This document shows positions 23,657-34,606 of a stretch of DNA of 64,000 nt, piece after piece. A program made the position numbers and the translations under genes. How positions within the stretch are numbered: position 1 is the first letter of the stretch; every line of letters starts with the position of its first letter. The notes beneath the pieces are model-generated. The model saw only the letters and a program-made list of their open reading frames with translations. It ran no database searches and was not told the DNA's origin. The stretch comes from Gordionus sp. m RMFG-2023 (lineage: Eukaryota; Nematomorpha; Gordioida; Chordodea; Parachordodidae), in the NCBI RefSeq assembly GCF_954871325.1, contig NC_088775.1:49949561-50013560 (forward strand), read 5' to 3'.

Positions 23657-25435
23657 CCAAGTGGGTGGGTCTATTTATCGCTCGGCTAACCACACAATAA
23701 ATCATCCATACTAAATATCGCTTGGAAAATGTCGCTCGGGTAACCACATAATAAATCATTTATTATTTAAACATGCTCGGCTAATTACATAATAAATTAT
23801 TTATTACTAAATATCGCTCGGCTATAAGTACTCGTTTACAGTGGGCTTTCACTTACCTAATATTAATTGAGAATTAATTAGTATTTATAAATAAAATAAA
23901 TTTTGGACAAAAAATTATCTTTTAGATACTTTAGCTTCAATATTTTTATAAAATTAAACTTACTCATAACTTTTTTTTATTTATATAAGTAAAAAAATAA
24001 TATTCAATCTGCTAGATGGCGTCTTTATATTTTAAAAAAATTTTATAATTTTTTTTATACATCTATCCATCGAAATTGTTGTTATATAGATCGTATGCCT
24101 GATTCCATTGAGTACCTGACCCTATTGACGATCATTAGAAATCATATATATAACACCTGATTGCTCGCTCTCTTTCAAGGCCTAGCTTACCATTGTAATT
24201 CCTTCACCTTAATTACCAACTGATTGATAAACCTACCACATCTTATCTTGTATATAGCCAAAGCCAAAATATATTGAATCTCCTCAATATTATCCACATC
24301 TTATGAAGTATATGAAATAGTTTAAGTCCATTCAAAATATTTCAAACAAATTCTGCATCCTCTAATAAATTCTCCAATATGCTTCCAATTAATGCCCACA
24401 GAACCTTATAAATATTTCATGCAAATAGAGCATGCTCCAATAAATACTCCAATATATGTTTCCACTTAAGGCATACTTAACCTTACATTTAGGTATACCA
24501 ATATCTTTAACCTTCAGATCCCTTCATCTTATCCACAAACTGATTGATAAGCCTACCACATCTTTTGATGTATATGAAATAGCCAAAGCAAAAATATATT
24601 GAATCCTATAATACTACCCATCATACAAAATTCCCACAATCATGTCCATTCAAAATATGTCATGCAAAATCTGATGATGTATATGCAATAGCCAAAGCTA
24701 AATATATTGAATCTCTACAATACTACCTATCATACAAAATTTCCACAATCTTGCCCATTCAAAATATTTCATGCAAATTTTTTACAACATCATCAAACAA
24801 ATACTCCTAGACATGTTTCCAATTAAGGCCCACAGATCTTAATATTTATTTTTTTTGTCAATATTTTGAACATTCAGATTCCTTCTTCGTAATCAGTTAA
24901 TTTTATTTTTATTATAATATTTTAAAGGTAAATCTTTATTTTAAACATTACTCAATCTTATAACCCCTAATATTCATGAATCTAGATACTACTAACTCAC
25001 ATTTTTAATATACCATAATTGCTTATCATAATTGCTTTAACAAACTTCTTTTTTTTTTAAATTTAAATTATATATTTCGAATAACATTGTTGGGAATTTA
25101 CCAATAAATCATTCTATCATATACCCAACCTTTTTAAATCATATAGATATTTTGAACTAATTTAACTCTTATATTATACATTTATTTATTTATTTCTTTT
25201 TCCCATAATCATAAATTTTCTTTTCATATGCTATTATTTTTTTGAACAAAGTTAATCCTCTCGTTCATTTATACAATAAGTTAATTTATTATTTTTTTTA
25301 ATTTTTTTATATACCCTAAGACTCAAATTATCCTATGATTCTCTCTACCAGCATTTTAGTATTCTTTTAACTTTTGTCAAACAATTTTTTTTTTCTATCA
25401 TTATATTCAGCTAAGCTGATATCCAAAGTTACATC

Positions 25436-27340
25436 ATGGTAAACGCTTGTTGCCATGTGTGCTTAAAAATAATTTCACTTACTTTGAATGGCACTTTTAG
25501 GAAACATGGTTCACCCTCCTGCCTTAATTCCCGAGAATTCCCCCTCCCTTCTCTCCCAAATCTTTTTATTAGATCTCCCCACTCGTACGACCCCAGTCCT
25601 GATTGTCGTTCCCCAAATTCTGTTGATTTATTCCTTATTTCCCTTAAACCCCCAGTTTTATCTAGGATCCCCATAGCTGCCCGAGAGTCGATTTCAAAAT
25701 TCCTCACATCTCTTATAAATAATTTGAATTCAGATTTCTCCTCAACCCCTTTATGGTTAGACTTGATCAGTTTTTGTTTTCGAGTTCTAGCTAAGCCTAA
25801 AAATAGAATAAATAATTTATCTGCCTCAATTAAGGAGAAAGTGTCCAATTTTGGAAATTCCATTATTGATGATTTCACCCCTTCTATTTCTTTAAATCCT
25901 AACTCTTTCCGCTGTAAATTGATCTCTGAAAAATTAGATCTTGGTGATATCAGTGGTGCTGCCCGTATTCTAACTTCTGATGATACCATTTCTCCTATCA
26001 ATGCTTCTATTTTTCAACAGCTTCTCGAGAAGCATCCACCTGCTTCCCCATTTAACATTCACCCTCTCGGCTCTTCTCCTGCTCCCTTTTCCTGCGATGA
26101 AATTCTCAAGTGCTTGAAGTCCTTTAAGAAAGGGACGACAGGTGGATTAGACGGTTTCAGACCAGGGTTCTTTGTTGATCTAATCCGTTGCACTGATAGT
26201 GGTTTCATTGACCCTTTGCTTAAATCAGTAACCGAACTTTGTAATAATATCCTCATATGCGAAGTTCCTCTTGATATCCGCCCCATCCTTTTTGGTGCTC
26301 GTCTTGTTTCCTTAACCAAACCGGATGGTGGTGTTAGACCAATAGCCATAGGATCGTTTTTTCGTAGATTAGTAGCCAAGGTCATAGTCAATAGGATCCG
26401 TTCTAAGGCCAGTTCCCTCCTTTTTCCCGCTCAGTTAGGATTTGGAGTCAGAGGCGGATGTGAAGTGGCCTCACATGTAGCTCGTATTTTTATAAATACT
26501 GAGGCTGAGAAGGTTTTCTGTAAGTTAGATTACAGAAATGCCTTCAATAGCATTCATAGGAGCTCATTCCTACCCTCCTTCCTACAACATTTTCCTAAAT
26601 ATTGGCTTAATTCTTGCTACGGTTTTCCCTCGTTGCTTAAATTCGGGAAATTTTTCATATTCTCTGAAGAGGGGATCCAGCAAGGTGATCCACTAGGTCC
26701 CTTGCTCTTTACATTAGGTATTCAGGACTTTATAAAAAATTTGAAACCAGATTTCAATTTAGATCTAAATCTATGGTATCTCGACGATGGCTCGTTTGGC
26801 GGATCTTTACCCAATGTTTTGTCGGCCATCGAGTACGTTGAGATAGAAGCCTCTAAAATTGGTCTTTCCCTTAATAGGAAGAAATGCGAAATCTCCTCTC
26901 TTAACAACGTAGTTTTTATCCCTCCCCCTGATTTTAAAATTATCTTGCACGAGGATCTCTGTCTTTTGGGTTCTCCTATCGGCTCCTCATCTTCCTTCTG
27001 TCAAAATTTTTTTGACAATCTGATCCAATCTCTCTTTAACTCTCTTAAGATTCTTCCTCATCTCCCCAAGCATCAGTTCTTTTTCCTCACAAAAAAATGC
27101 TTGTTCTTACCTAAATTCTTACATATCTTTAAATCTTCTCCTGCTTTCCAATATGATCACCTTCTGAAGTCCTTCGATTTAAAATTTAAACATTTTATCG
27201 AATCGCTTTTAGTCCTAAACTTTTCCGACTTTAATTGGTCCTTTGCCTCTATGCCCGCTTTCCGGGGTGGTCTTGGATTTTCTCCCCCCCCCCCCTTTAA
27301 TGGCAATTGCCACTTTTCTTTCGTCTCGAATTTCATTTAA
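25436..27340 (+). CDS. LINE protein, first part: zinc finger and reverse transcriptase
   Basis: A 634-codon open frame. Near the start (residues 5-32) is a Cys/His cluster, CCHVC...RKHGSPSC, like the N-terminal zinc finger of RLE LINEs. The reverse transcriptase lies at about residues 210-490: RPIAIGSFFRR; motif A FCKLDYRNAFNSI (about 361); motif B EEGIQQGDPLGPLLF (about 411); motif C WYLDDG (about 445). The two Asp of YLDD and the Asp of motif A are present, so the RT looks competent. The ATG fits the position of the zinc finger. The frame is lost after the C12 run at 27284-27295, just after GGLGFS, and the downstream protein continues in another frame from the same place. This may be a true slip or a homopolymer sequencing error. 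Confidence 0.88.
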   Translation: MVNACCHVCLKIISLTLNGTFRKHGSPSCLNSREFPLPSLPNLFIRSPHSYDPSPDCRSPNSVDLFLISLKPPVLSRIPIAARESISKFLTSLINNLNSDFSSTPLWLDLISFCFRVLAKPKNRINNLSASIKEKVSNFGNSIIDDFTPSISLNPNSFRCKLISEKLDLGDISGAARILTSDDTISPINASIFQQLLEKHPPASPFNIHPLGSSPAPFSCDEILKCLKSFKKGTTGGLDGFRPGFFVDLIRCTDSGFIDPLLKSVTELCNNILICEVPLDIRPILFGARLVSLTKPDGGVRPIAIGSFFRRLVAKVIVNRIRSKASSLLFPAQLGFGVRGGCEVASHVARIFINTEAEKVFCKLDYRNAFNSIHRSSFLPSFLQHFPKYWLNSCYGFPSLLKFGKFFIFSEEGIQQGDPLGPLLFTLGIQDFIKNLKPDFNLDLNLWYLDDGSFGGSLPNVLSAIEYVEIEASKIGLSLNRKKCEISSLNNVVFIPPPDFKIILHEDLCLLGSPIGSSSSFCQNFFDNLIQSLFNSLKILPHLPKHQFFFLTKKCLFLPKFLHIFKSSPAFQYDHLLKSFDLKFKHFIESLLVLNFSDFNWSFASMPAFRGGLGFSPPPPFNGNCHFSFVSNFI

Positions 27341-28061
27341 CGATTCCATCTCCTCGCTTATAGGGTTGAACGATCCCCTTTTAAACTCTGCCAAACAATC
27401 TTGGCTAACTCTAGTTCTTGAAGGATCCGGGCAGCCAGTCTCCAGCCATCTAAAGAGCTTCCTGGTCCCCATGCTTCAATGTGCTTTTGAAAAACTTTGT
27501 TCGTTTGCCGATCTAACTAACCTTCAACTACTCAGAAACGCAAAAAAAAATTCTAACGGCCATGAATGGCTAGACGCGATTCCGAGTGGTAAAAAGGAAA
27601 CGTTACTCACAAACGACGAGTTCCAAATAGCCATTGGTCATAGGCTAGGTTGCCTTATCCTTTCTATTGACACCTGTGCGGCATGTAATAAGCAGGTGGA
27701 TCTATTCTCTAGACATTGTTTCTCTTGTCTCAAAGTCAGTGGCCGTTTCTTGAGACACGACAACATAAATAGGTTAATCGGCAAATCTTTGATTTCGGCC
27801 GGTTTCTCCAATAGCTTAGAGCCGTTAGGTCTCCTAAATGAGGATGGTAAGCGTCCCGATGGCATGTCTTTGACATCTTGGCACTGTGGAAAAAGACTTG
27901 TCTGGGATGTCTCTTGCGTTACCTCTTTCCCTGCTAACAGAAACTCTGACCCCTTGGATCTCCAAGAAACTAATAAAATCAACAAATATAGATCCCTCAT
28001 TAATTCTTTTATTTTTATCTCCCTAATTTTTAGCGTTTTGGGTATTAAATTAAAAAAATAA
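27284..28061 (+). CDS. LINE protein, second part: zinc knuckle and RLE endonuclease
   Basis: Continues the LINE protein in a different frame from the C12 run. At about 27676-27760 it has the zinc knuckle CAACNKQVDLFSRHCFSC, followed by Arg-His-Asp. At about 27850-27920 is the restriction-like (PD-(D/E)XK) endonuclease core: KRPDGMSL, then LVWDVSC. Other copies in this window show a further C-terminal block after this, with helix FFKDVGRLI and a Gln-Arg-Ile block. Here the frame stops soon after NKYRSL, and the DNA turns into an A-rich tail. The protein thus lacks about 60 C-terminal residues. Either this copy was truncated at its 3' side by early polyadenylation or a shorter form exists. Confidence 0.82.
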
Positions 28062-28699
28062 ATAAATAAAAAAAATAAAAATAAAAAGGATAATAGTAAT
28101 AATAATAATTTTTTTTCTCTTTAAAATTAAGAAAATAAAGGGTCAACAAATAGTTATATTTATATATAAATTTCTTTTGTTCGGTGCAAAAAATTGAATG
28201 CTTTATATTATTATACTCATTCTGAATTTACTTTTAATCATAAAATATAAAAATAATATTTTTGAATGTGTTTAAATTTGGCCATATTCTATCATGATGA
28301 ATAAAATATTTACGATTTTTATAAAATAGCAATATCTATATTTTAGTAAAAAATTAGTAGAATTTTTTAAATTTTAAATTTTTATTAATCAGATAAATTA
28401 ATAACTTTAATAAATTTATAATATAATTATTGAGTTAATAAATTATAATTTATTCGGCAGAGAAGATTTAAATATAAATTTAGGGTAATAAAATTATATA
28501 TAATGACGAAATATATTCAATATTCTAGAAATATAGGAAATAAGCAGAAGAATAATGGGAAAAAATAGGGATTTAAAATTTATAAAAAATATTTTTCGAG
28601 TCCTTTCTGCTTTAATTTGAACGTCGCTAATGTGGTTTTTTGAGCCTTTTGGTTTAAGTAAAATTATGTATCTGTTTTAACTAAATTTTACAAGTCTTT

Positions 28700-29835
28700 A
28701 TTATTCTGGGCACCGAACCTGAATCCATACCTGTTTCAGAGATTTTTTGCAACCTAAACTAGAACCCTTTTTTAGGAGGGTTCAAAGACCTATAACAAAC
28801 TATGTATATTTATTTAAATGAAAAGTAAAAACCATAATAAAATTTATAAATCATTTCATAGGGAAAGAAAATATGAAGAGTAAATGAATATTAACCTTAA
28901 TAATCCTCCATTTAATCTGAATTCCAAAAAAATTGGTGATATGTCATAAATGATTTTAATTTGAAATAAATTGTTTGAGACATCTGTCACTGTTATTTCA
29001 ATTGATATATTTTATTTTAAGTTTTTCTAAAAATCATTTATTTCATTCCGGGAATTAGCCTTATTTCCTATCGCTAATTATTTCTTTTTTTTATTTAAAA
29101 TCAACTCGACATTTCGCGGAACCAAAACCCTATTTTAAAATTTAGGGTTCAGAGTTTCAAACTTTTTTTTAAAAAAATAATTTTTGTTTATTTTTAAAAA
29201 ATAACAATATTCTTTATAAAAGATTTCATATTTAAAATGTAGTATTATAATAAAATAGACCATGATACCAATGAAATATTAGGGCATATGAGATTTAAAG
29301 AGGATACTTATTTAAATAATAATATTCTTTATGCACCACTATATTTCGACCCCAGATATAAAATCCTATTAACCATTGATTAAGAAGAGGTTACCAGAGC
29401 TCATTTAACGAAATTATGAGGAAAACATAAATCATTAATAGGGCTGTGCCAAGATCGGCACCGATATTTAGCGTTTTCCAAAAATTACGGATCGGGCCGA
29501 TACTTGTAAAAAACCAATCCGATTTTTTTGCTTTTATTTTTTTTGTTATGTATATTTATTTTACATTTATAATATTTTAATCTTTGAGAATAAGTTAGAA
29601 ATTATCCAATAGGAATCTTTGAGAATAAATTATAAAGTTGTTTAAAATTTATTATGGAAATTTGAAAATATTATAAAATTTCAAGTAAATTATTAATATT
29701 TTTACAATTATACCAATATCTTAATATATGATTTTAAACAATACAATGAACCCGATGGAACCTGGTTTCAAATAAAATTCTCGGGTTTGGTTAGGTGTTT
29801 TGAAAAACGGGGTTCAGGTTCGGTTCAGGTGATAT
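28700..29835. repeat. Remnants of GGTTC-type and ATCGG-type hAT MITEs
   Basis: Three pieces sit inside the long-TIR element. About 28700-29165 has CCGAACCTGAATCC at one side and TTTAGGGTTCAGAG at the other, and is AT-rich between, like a decayed copy of 20645-21405. 29439-29530 begins TAGGGCTGTGCCAAGATCGG, the end of another MITE family whose opposite end is at 46855-46882 (ATCGGTACATCCCTA). About 29570-29835 matches 20750-21050 in reverse orientation and ends with GGTTCGGTTCAGGTG. None is complete. Confidence 0.5.
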
Positions 29836-30548
29836 CATTAAAAATTAATATATTATAATTATGATGATAAATTATTTTTATGGCAATACTAATAAAAATA
29901 AAAAAATTATAAAAAATGATGTTTCTGTTATTTTAACTAATTTTTATAAATCATTATTCTTTAGTAGTAGAATTCACAGTTCTGATATAATATATTGACT
30001 AAATATATTCGATATTCTAGAAATATTTGATATTTACGATTTTTCTATTTTATGATAAAAATTAAATATATTTGATATTCTAGAAATATTATTATTTACG
30101 ACGATTTTTTTATAGCATTAAGGCAAAATTTATTAGACACATTCAAAAATATTATTTTATATTTTATGATTAAAATTTTTAAAAATGTAAAGACGCCATC
30201 TAGCGGATTGAATTATTTTTTTACTTCTTTAAATAAAAAAACAGTTATGCGAAAGTTTAATTTTATAAAAGTATGGAAGCTAAAATATTTAAAAATAATA
30301 TTTTATACTGTATAAAATTTATTTTATTTATAAAAACTTAGATTAAAAATATAATACATAAATAAACGAGTACATAGCCGAGCGATATTTTGTATGGATA
30401 ATTTATTATGTAATTAGCCGAGCGTATTTAAATAATAAATGATTTATTAAGTGGTTAGCCGAGCGACAGTTTTCAGCCGAGCGATATTTAGATAAAGTGA
30501 TTTATTGTGTGGTTAACCGAGCAATATTTTTACCCGAGCTATAAATAG

Positions 30549-30660
30549 ACCCACCGTCTTCCCTCTATATGCCCATAAGCTGAAGCTCTGGCCTATTAAT
30601 TGCTCATAAACTTAATTAAATTCTATTTGTCAGATGAAAATAAATGGGATATCAGGCAAG
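30549..30660 (+). repeat. Direct repeat, right copy
   Basis: Partner of 23583-23656. It starts immediately after the right inverted arm, with TCTTCCCTCTAT, and runs through TTTGTCAGATGAAAA and GGGATATCAGGCAAG. Apart from a ~19-base insertion or deletion and scattered substitutions it matches the left copy. Confidence 0.7.
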
Positions 30661-30794
30661 TGTATGCAGCTCAAAACCTTCTGCAAATACGATTTCTATG
30701 CCGCCCTATAGTCTAAATACAACCTTCTTTTGAATTTATATTTAGTTTTTGATAAGAAAATTAACATATATCTACCCATTCAGGGTACTAGTGT

Positions 30795-32190
30795 TGTTAA
30801 TTAGTTGGTTGTGAAAACCCAGACCCGGGGTTTGGGTCTAAAAATCGACCAAACCAGCTCTGAGCATGAACGCCGAACACAGACCCGGGGTTGAAATAAA
30901 TGAAAAGTAAGAAAAAATAAATATCATTTTATAATCTTAAATTAAATATTATTGTACATTCTAATCTAATTAATAATTAAAGCTATGTTTTTTATTTTAT
31001 TATACATTAATCTTCTTTCCATTTAAATATTTGTTTGGGTCTAAAAATCGACCAAACCAGCTCTGAGCATGAACGCCGAGCACAAACCCGGGGTTGAAAT
31101 AAATGAAAAGTAAGAAAAAGTAAATATCATTTACTAATCTTAAATTAAATATTATTATACATTCTAATCTAATTAATAATTAAAGCTATGTTTTTTATTT
31201 TATTATACATTAATCTTCTTTCCATTTAAAATACTTTTGATTGGAATCGGTTAAATTCACTTCACATATAACATAAATTATCCTTAATTAATAATATGCG
31301 TTTTTTTATATTTTTGAATTATTATTTATTATTTTTCAGTGTTGTTGTGACTTGTGACGATTTAATAAACATGTTGATTAAATTAAAAATAATACTCATT
31401 GTTGAGATAAAAATATTTTGTTTGTAAAAATAATTAAAATAACACATATACTTTTAAAAACTTGAATTGAAGTTAAAAGAAAATGTTGAAAATAAAAACT
31501 TCAGATAATTTAATTTAAATTTAAAATATATAAAAAGTGTAAATTGATTTTATATATTTTGACTTCTGATCTGAATAGTCAGGAGAAAAAAATGCTTTTT
31601 TATTAAAAAACCCTGCTAGAAATTTCACACCTCATTCTGAACTAGGATGAGGCATAGCATAGCGATACCAATTTATTAAGCTTGTGCAAGCTAAAACACA
31701 TTTTAAGAAAGTTTCGTTGGCCCGTCGACCGGTCTTTTATTTTAATCCTACCGGAAATTATTTTAAAACGCAAAAACAGATAGGATTTCTATTTTGATTT
31801 AAAAATTTCAAATAAAGAAATAATATAATTTAATAGATAATTGCAACAAATCACTAGATTAAACATATAATATTATGTATTATATCATGTTTTAAGCATG
31901 TGTTTGATTTTTATATTCTGTTTCAGTTTTAATATGGTTATTATATTTATATAATTATAATACGAATGAAGCGATGATGATGCTATTACGAATATTTTTT
32001 TGATAATACGATACGAGTTTTTAACATTATAATTAAAAACAAATATTTTTTATTTATTTTTCGAACTGTAAAAAAAAGATTAAAAATTTGTTGAAAAGCT
32101 TCCTTTTCTTCGGAAATTTAAAAATAAAATAATTTTCATCAAATTTATAATTATAACTGTTTAACGAGAGTGTTGCATATAGTATAATAC
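30795..32190. repeat. Repeat family A, copy 1, with internal 203-bp tandem duplication
   Basis: Begins with AACCCAGACCCGGGG. A 203-base unit starting TTTGGGTCTAAAAATCGACC at 30831 is repeated at 31034. Further on are GTGACGATTTAATAAACATG (about 31348), the GAACTAGGATGAGGCATAG region (about 31640) and CGTCGACCGGTCTTTTATTT (about 31725). Copy 2 is at 35890-38452. The ATTTTTCA at 31331-31338 is the empty site of the hAT inserted in copy 2. No coding sequence. Confidence 0.75.
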
Positions 32191-32390
32191 TAGAGATAGG
32201 GCCTATTTATTTTTAAAAAATCGAGTTCGGGCTTTGTGGGGCTAAATATTTTTATAAAAAATTGCTGCCAAGTCGGGTTGGGTTGGAAACTTTTTAAAAT
32301 ATATCTAAATTTATCAATTTTATGTTAAATTTTTTATGTAAAATAAAAATATTTGATTTTTTTCATAGAAACTAGACGCCACGCTATATA
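32191..32390. mobile_element. hAT MITE fragment (TAG-GATC family)
   Basis: Begins TAGAGATAGGGCC after repeat A and shares AAATTTATCAATTTTAT and TTTTTTATGTAAAATAAAAA with the complete element at 62798-63195. The right end is missing. In copy 2 of repeat A the corresponding position (38453) also carries an end of this family. Confidence 0.6.
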
Positions 32391-32589
32391 ACATATAACG
32401 AGTGCTGTAAACACTTCTAAAAAAATCAAACGCGTTCGCGTTCAACGTAATATAAATAAATGTCTTATATATTTTAACACAATATATTAGCCATGTTAAA
32501 AAATAATATAGTTTTTTTTGATAATATAATTATAATTACAATATAATATAATGAATAAAAAGATATTTTTATTTACAAAAAAATTTTGG

Positions 32590-33010
32590 TAATAATTTTA
32601 ACAATTGTTTTTCAAATTTTTTATCTGATAGACAGGAACGATTGACAGTTAATACGGCATTAGCTAAATTAAAAACGCGCTCTAGATGAGGGGATTGCGG
32701 TATTATCCTTAACAAACAACTCTTTTAACATGGGGAATTTATTAAAATTTTTATTGTTTTGTCCTTTGCTTCAAAAAATTGAGATAAGTTACCCTCCAAT
32801 CCATCCTCTACTTCCTCGTCAAAAAAATGGATATTTTAAAATTAACAGTTCTTACATTATCATTTCTATGATTTTCAATGCATTTTTCCAATGACTATAA
32901 GTTTATTTTTTATAGGTTCGTTTTATGGAAGTTTTTTCCTGGCCATTGATGCTTGAATACGGATGTATAACTGCAGAAAGAACATATTGATCTTCATATA
33001 AATGTTCAAA
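32590..33010 (-). pseudogene. hAT transposase relic
   Basis: Read on the - strand: a YEDQYVLSAVIHP block, then further on LKELFVKDNTAIP, LERVFNLANAVLTVNRSCLS and DRKFEKQLL. These correspond to the C-terminal dimerisation region of hAT transposases (usual form: KYNT-LPSSAPVERLFS...LSD). Stops and frameshifts interrupt it. No ends were identified. 32400-32590 holds AT-rich sequence only. Confidence 0.6.
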
Positions 33011-33105
33011 TGTTTAAAAAGATAAAATATATGTAATTAATTTGATAGTGATAGGTTTAATACCTTTTATTAATCATATTTAATATGTCTATCAATAGTT
33101 GACCA

Positions 33106-34110
33106 CAGTGGCGTATCCAGGATTTTCTTATAGGGGGGAAAAAATTTTTGGGGGCTTCGCCCCTAAACCCCTTTTACCTGGCCTTCGGCCAGCTTTGCTC
33201 CGGCCTTCGGCCGGGTCTTATTTAGCTATTCTATTAAATTATTCATAATTTAATTATATTTCTATTTTTAACTATTATTTACTAATTCGTGCTTATGGAT
33301 AGGATATTACAAGCCTCTTTTTTATTATTTCAAGATAGGTATATTATATTTAATAAAGTTTTTTTAAATGTAAAGTTGAAATAAAGTGTAATGTCATTTT
33401 TTTTATAAAATTTGCTTTAAAAACTTAACTGTAAATATGAACACATCTGCAGCATAATTTTGTGAATCTTTGTTAAGATTCTACTGATTGCAATACACAT
33501 TAAAAGCTTGTAGTAGATTTCCTACATGTGAAATCATTCCTAAATATACCTCTGCCATTCATTATTGAAAAAAATTTTCAAAATGTTAGGACAGTTTTTA
33601 TAATCTTTATTTAAGAAATATTTTTTTAAAGGTTTATAAAATTCTAAAATTCTATCGATGGCGGGTATTAGGAACATATCGCAACCTGTGCTGACTCAAT
33701 TCTGTAAATACACTCTGTTTTTACCAAATTCACTGAGGCATTATCAGATCAGAAAGCTGACATGCAGTGTATTGATAATCTCGAATCTGCTATATTTACC
33801 ATTATATGGTTAGCTATGTCTTTGGATTTTTCACTATTTGAGAGGGGAAAAAATTTAATAGTTTTATTGAAACGACCTTAATTTTGTTGAAATAGCGGAG
33901 GATCAAGGAAAATATTTTAATATTTCCCTTATTAGATGCATCTTTTAGAATTGCATATGTATGTCCATCTTTCAAATCTTCAAGACCTCCTGGATTTAGG
34001 TCCTAAAACATTGATGATAGCCTTGCTCATTTTAGTTCTACAAGTATAGTTTTCATTTATATTAGAGTCGTAAAATATTATGGGGAACCAACATTGTGAT
34101 GATAAGCATC
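33106..34110 (-). mobile_element. hAT element fragment, TIR CAGTGGCGTATCCAGG
   Basis: Starts with the hAT-like end CAGTGGCGTATCCAGG and a subterminal palindromic region of CTTCGGCC words (33150-33220). From about 33480 to 34080 it is homologous to 42360-43560, where the - strand still reads as a transposase relic (RWLSLITTIDRILKFY). It contains the uninterrupted site GAATTGCATATG at 33952-33963, which in the other copy is split by a MITE. The right end is lost near a satellite array at 34169. Many stops. Confidence 0.6.
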
Positions 34111-34168
34111 TCTGTGAATGTTGTACTACCTTAAATTATTGTAATAAAAATAAAATAATAATAATAGG

Positions 34169-34490
34169 CCGCGTTATATTTCGCAAAATAGTTTTCGCTA
34201 TATTGTCTTCGCGATTTATGTTTCGCGATATTGACTTCGCTATAAAATTTTTACGATTATTGATTCGCGATAAAAATTTCGCTTTAAAGGTTTCGCTATA
34301 AAAAATTCGCGATATTTGTTTCGCTATATTGTTTTCGCTGAAAAATATTCGCTAATGTGGATTCGCTATAAAAGTTTAGCTATAAAATTCATTTGTTATA
34401 AACGATATTCGCGATAAACGACATTCGCGATAAACGACATTCGCGATAAACGACATTCGCGATAAATGTTTCGCTGAATTGACATGGAAC
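34169..34490. repeat. TTCGC-type short tandem array
   Basis: About 20 units of 14-17 bases with the core TTCGC(G/T)ATAAA. The last ones are regular 16-mers, TTCGCGATAAACGACA. It starts GGCCGCGTTATATTTCGC and ends with TTCGCTGAATTGACATGG. The outer part of the 2480-3375 satellite has the same layout with TTCTC in place of TTCGC, and even a similar exit sequence (ACCATATATACTATA there; AACCATATAGTATA here). Confidence 0.8.
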
Positions 34491-34606
34491 CATATAGTAT
34501 ATTTAAAAAAAGTTAACCAAATGCCAATTAATTATGAACCTTAATTAATTTTAGAGCTATAATATAACAAAATTAATTCAACCAATTTTTTCCCAAATTT
34601 TTATAG

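Larger units (their letters stand above)
24056..28228 (+). mobile_element. RLE-type non-LTR retrotransposon (LINE), nearly whole
   Basis: Interrupts the left arm of the 23657-30548 element: arm sequence stops near 24055 and resumes near 28230. The 5' region (24100-24900) has imperfect internal repeats: TAGCCAAAGC followed by ATATATTGAATC at about 24257, 24583 and 24688; CCATTCAAAATAT three times; and TGATTGATAA twice. The coding region is 25436-28061, and an A-rich tract with a few other bases follows (28045-28130). The arrangement zinc finger, RT, zinc knuckle, RLE places it among the LINEs with a restriction-like endonuclease (R2/NeSL/Hero-like groups) rather than those with an APE endonuclease. 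Codon use and GC are clearly higher than in the surrounding DNA. Confidence 0.85.
23657..30548. mobile_element. Long-TIR DNA element with nested insertions
   Basis: The left arm (about 23657-24055, continued at about 28230-28350 after the nested LINE) and the right arm (about 30060-30548) are inverted copies over at least 500 bases. Shared landmarks include GGTGGGTCTATTTAT, several GCTCGGCTAA words, CACAATAAATCA, and CGCTAGATGGCGTCTTTA (left CTGCTAGATGG...). The GCTCGGCTAA words recur four or five times in each arm, like subterminal transposase-binding repeats. Without the LINE the element is about 2.7 kb. I found no transposase for it; the middle (28360-30060) holds only AT-rich sequence and hAT-type remnants. 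Superfamily unknown. Confidence 0.75.

Noticed and set aside
25429-26001. A 190-codon open frame on the - strand opposite the LINE
   Set aside because: A shadow of the LINE ORF; the + strand has zinc finger and reverse transcriptase motifs, while this frame has none.
32910-32990. A + strand exon-like stretch (FMEVFSWPLMLEYG) behind an acceptor-like TTTTTTATAG
   Set aside because: The opposite strand reads as part of a hAT transposase relic with the expected neighbours, which explains the openness better.
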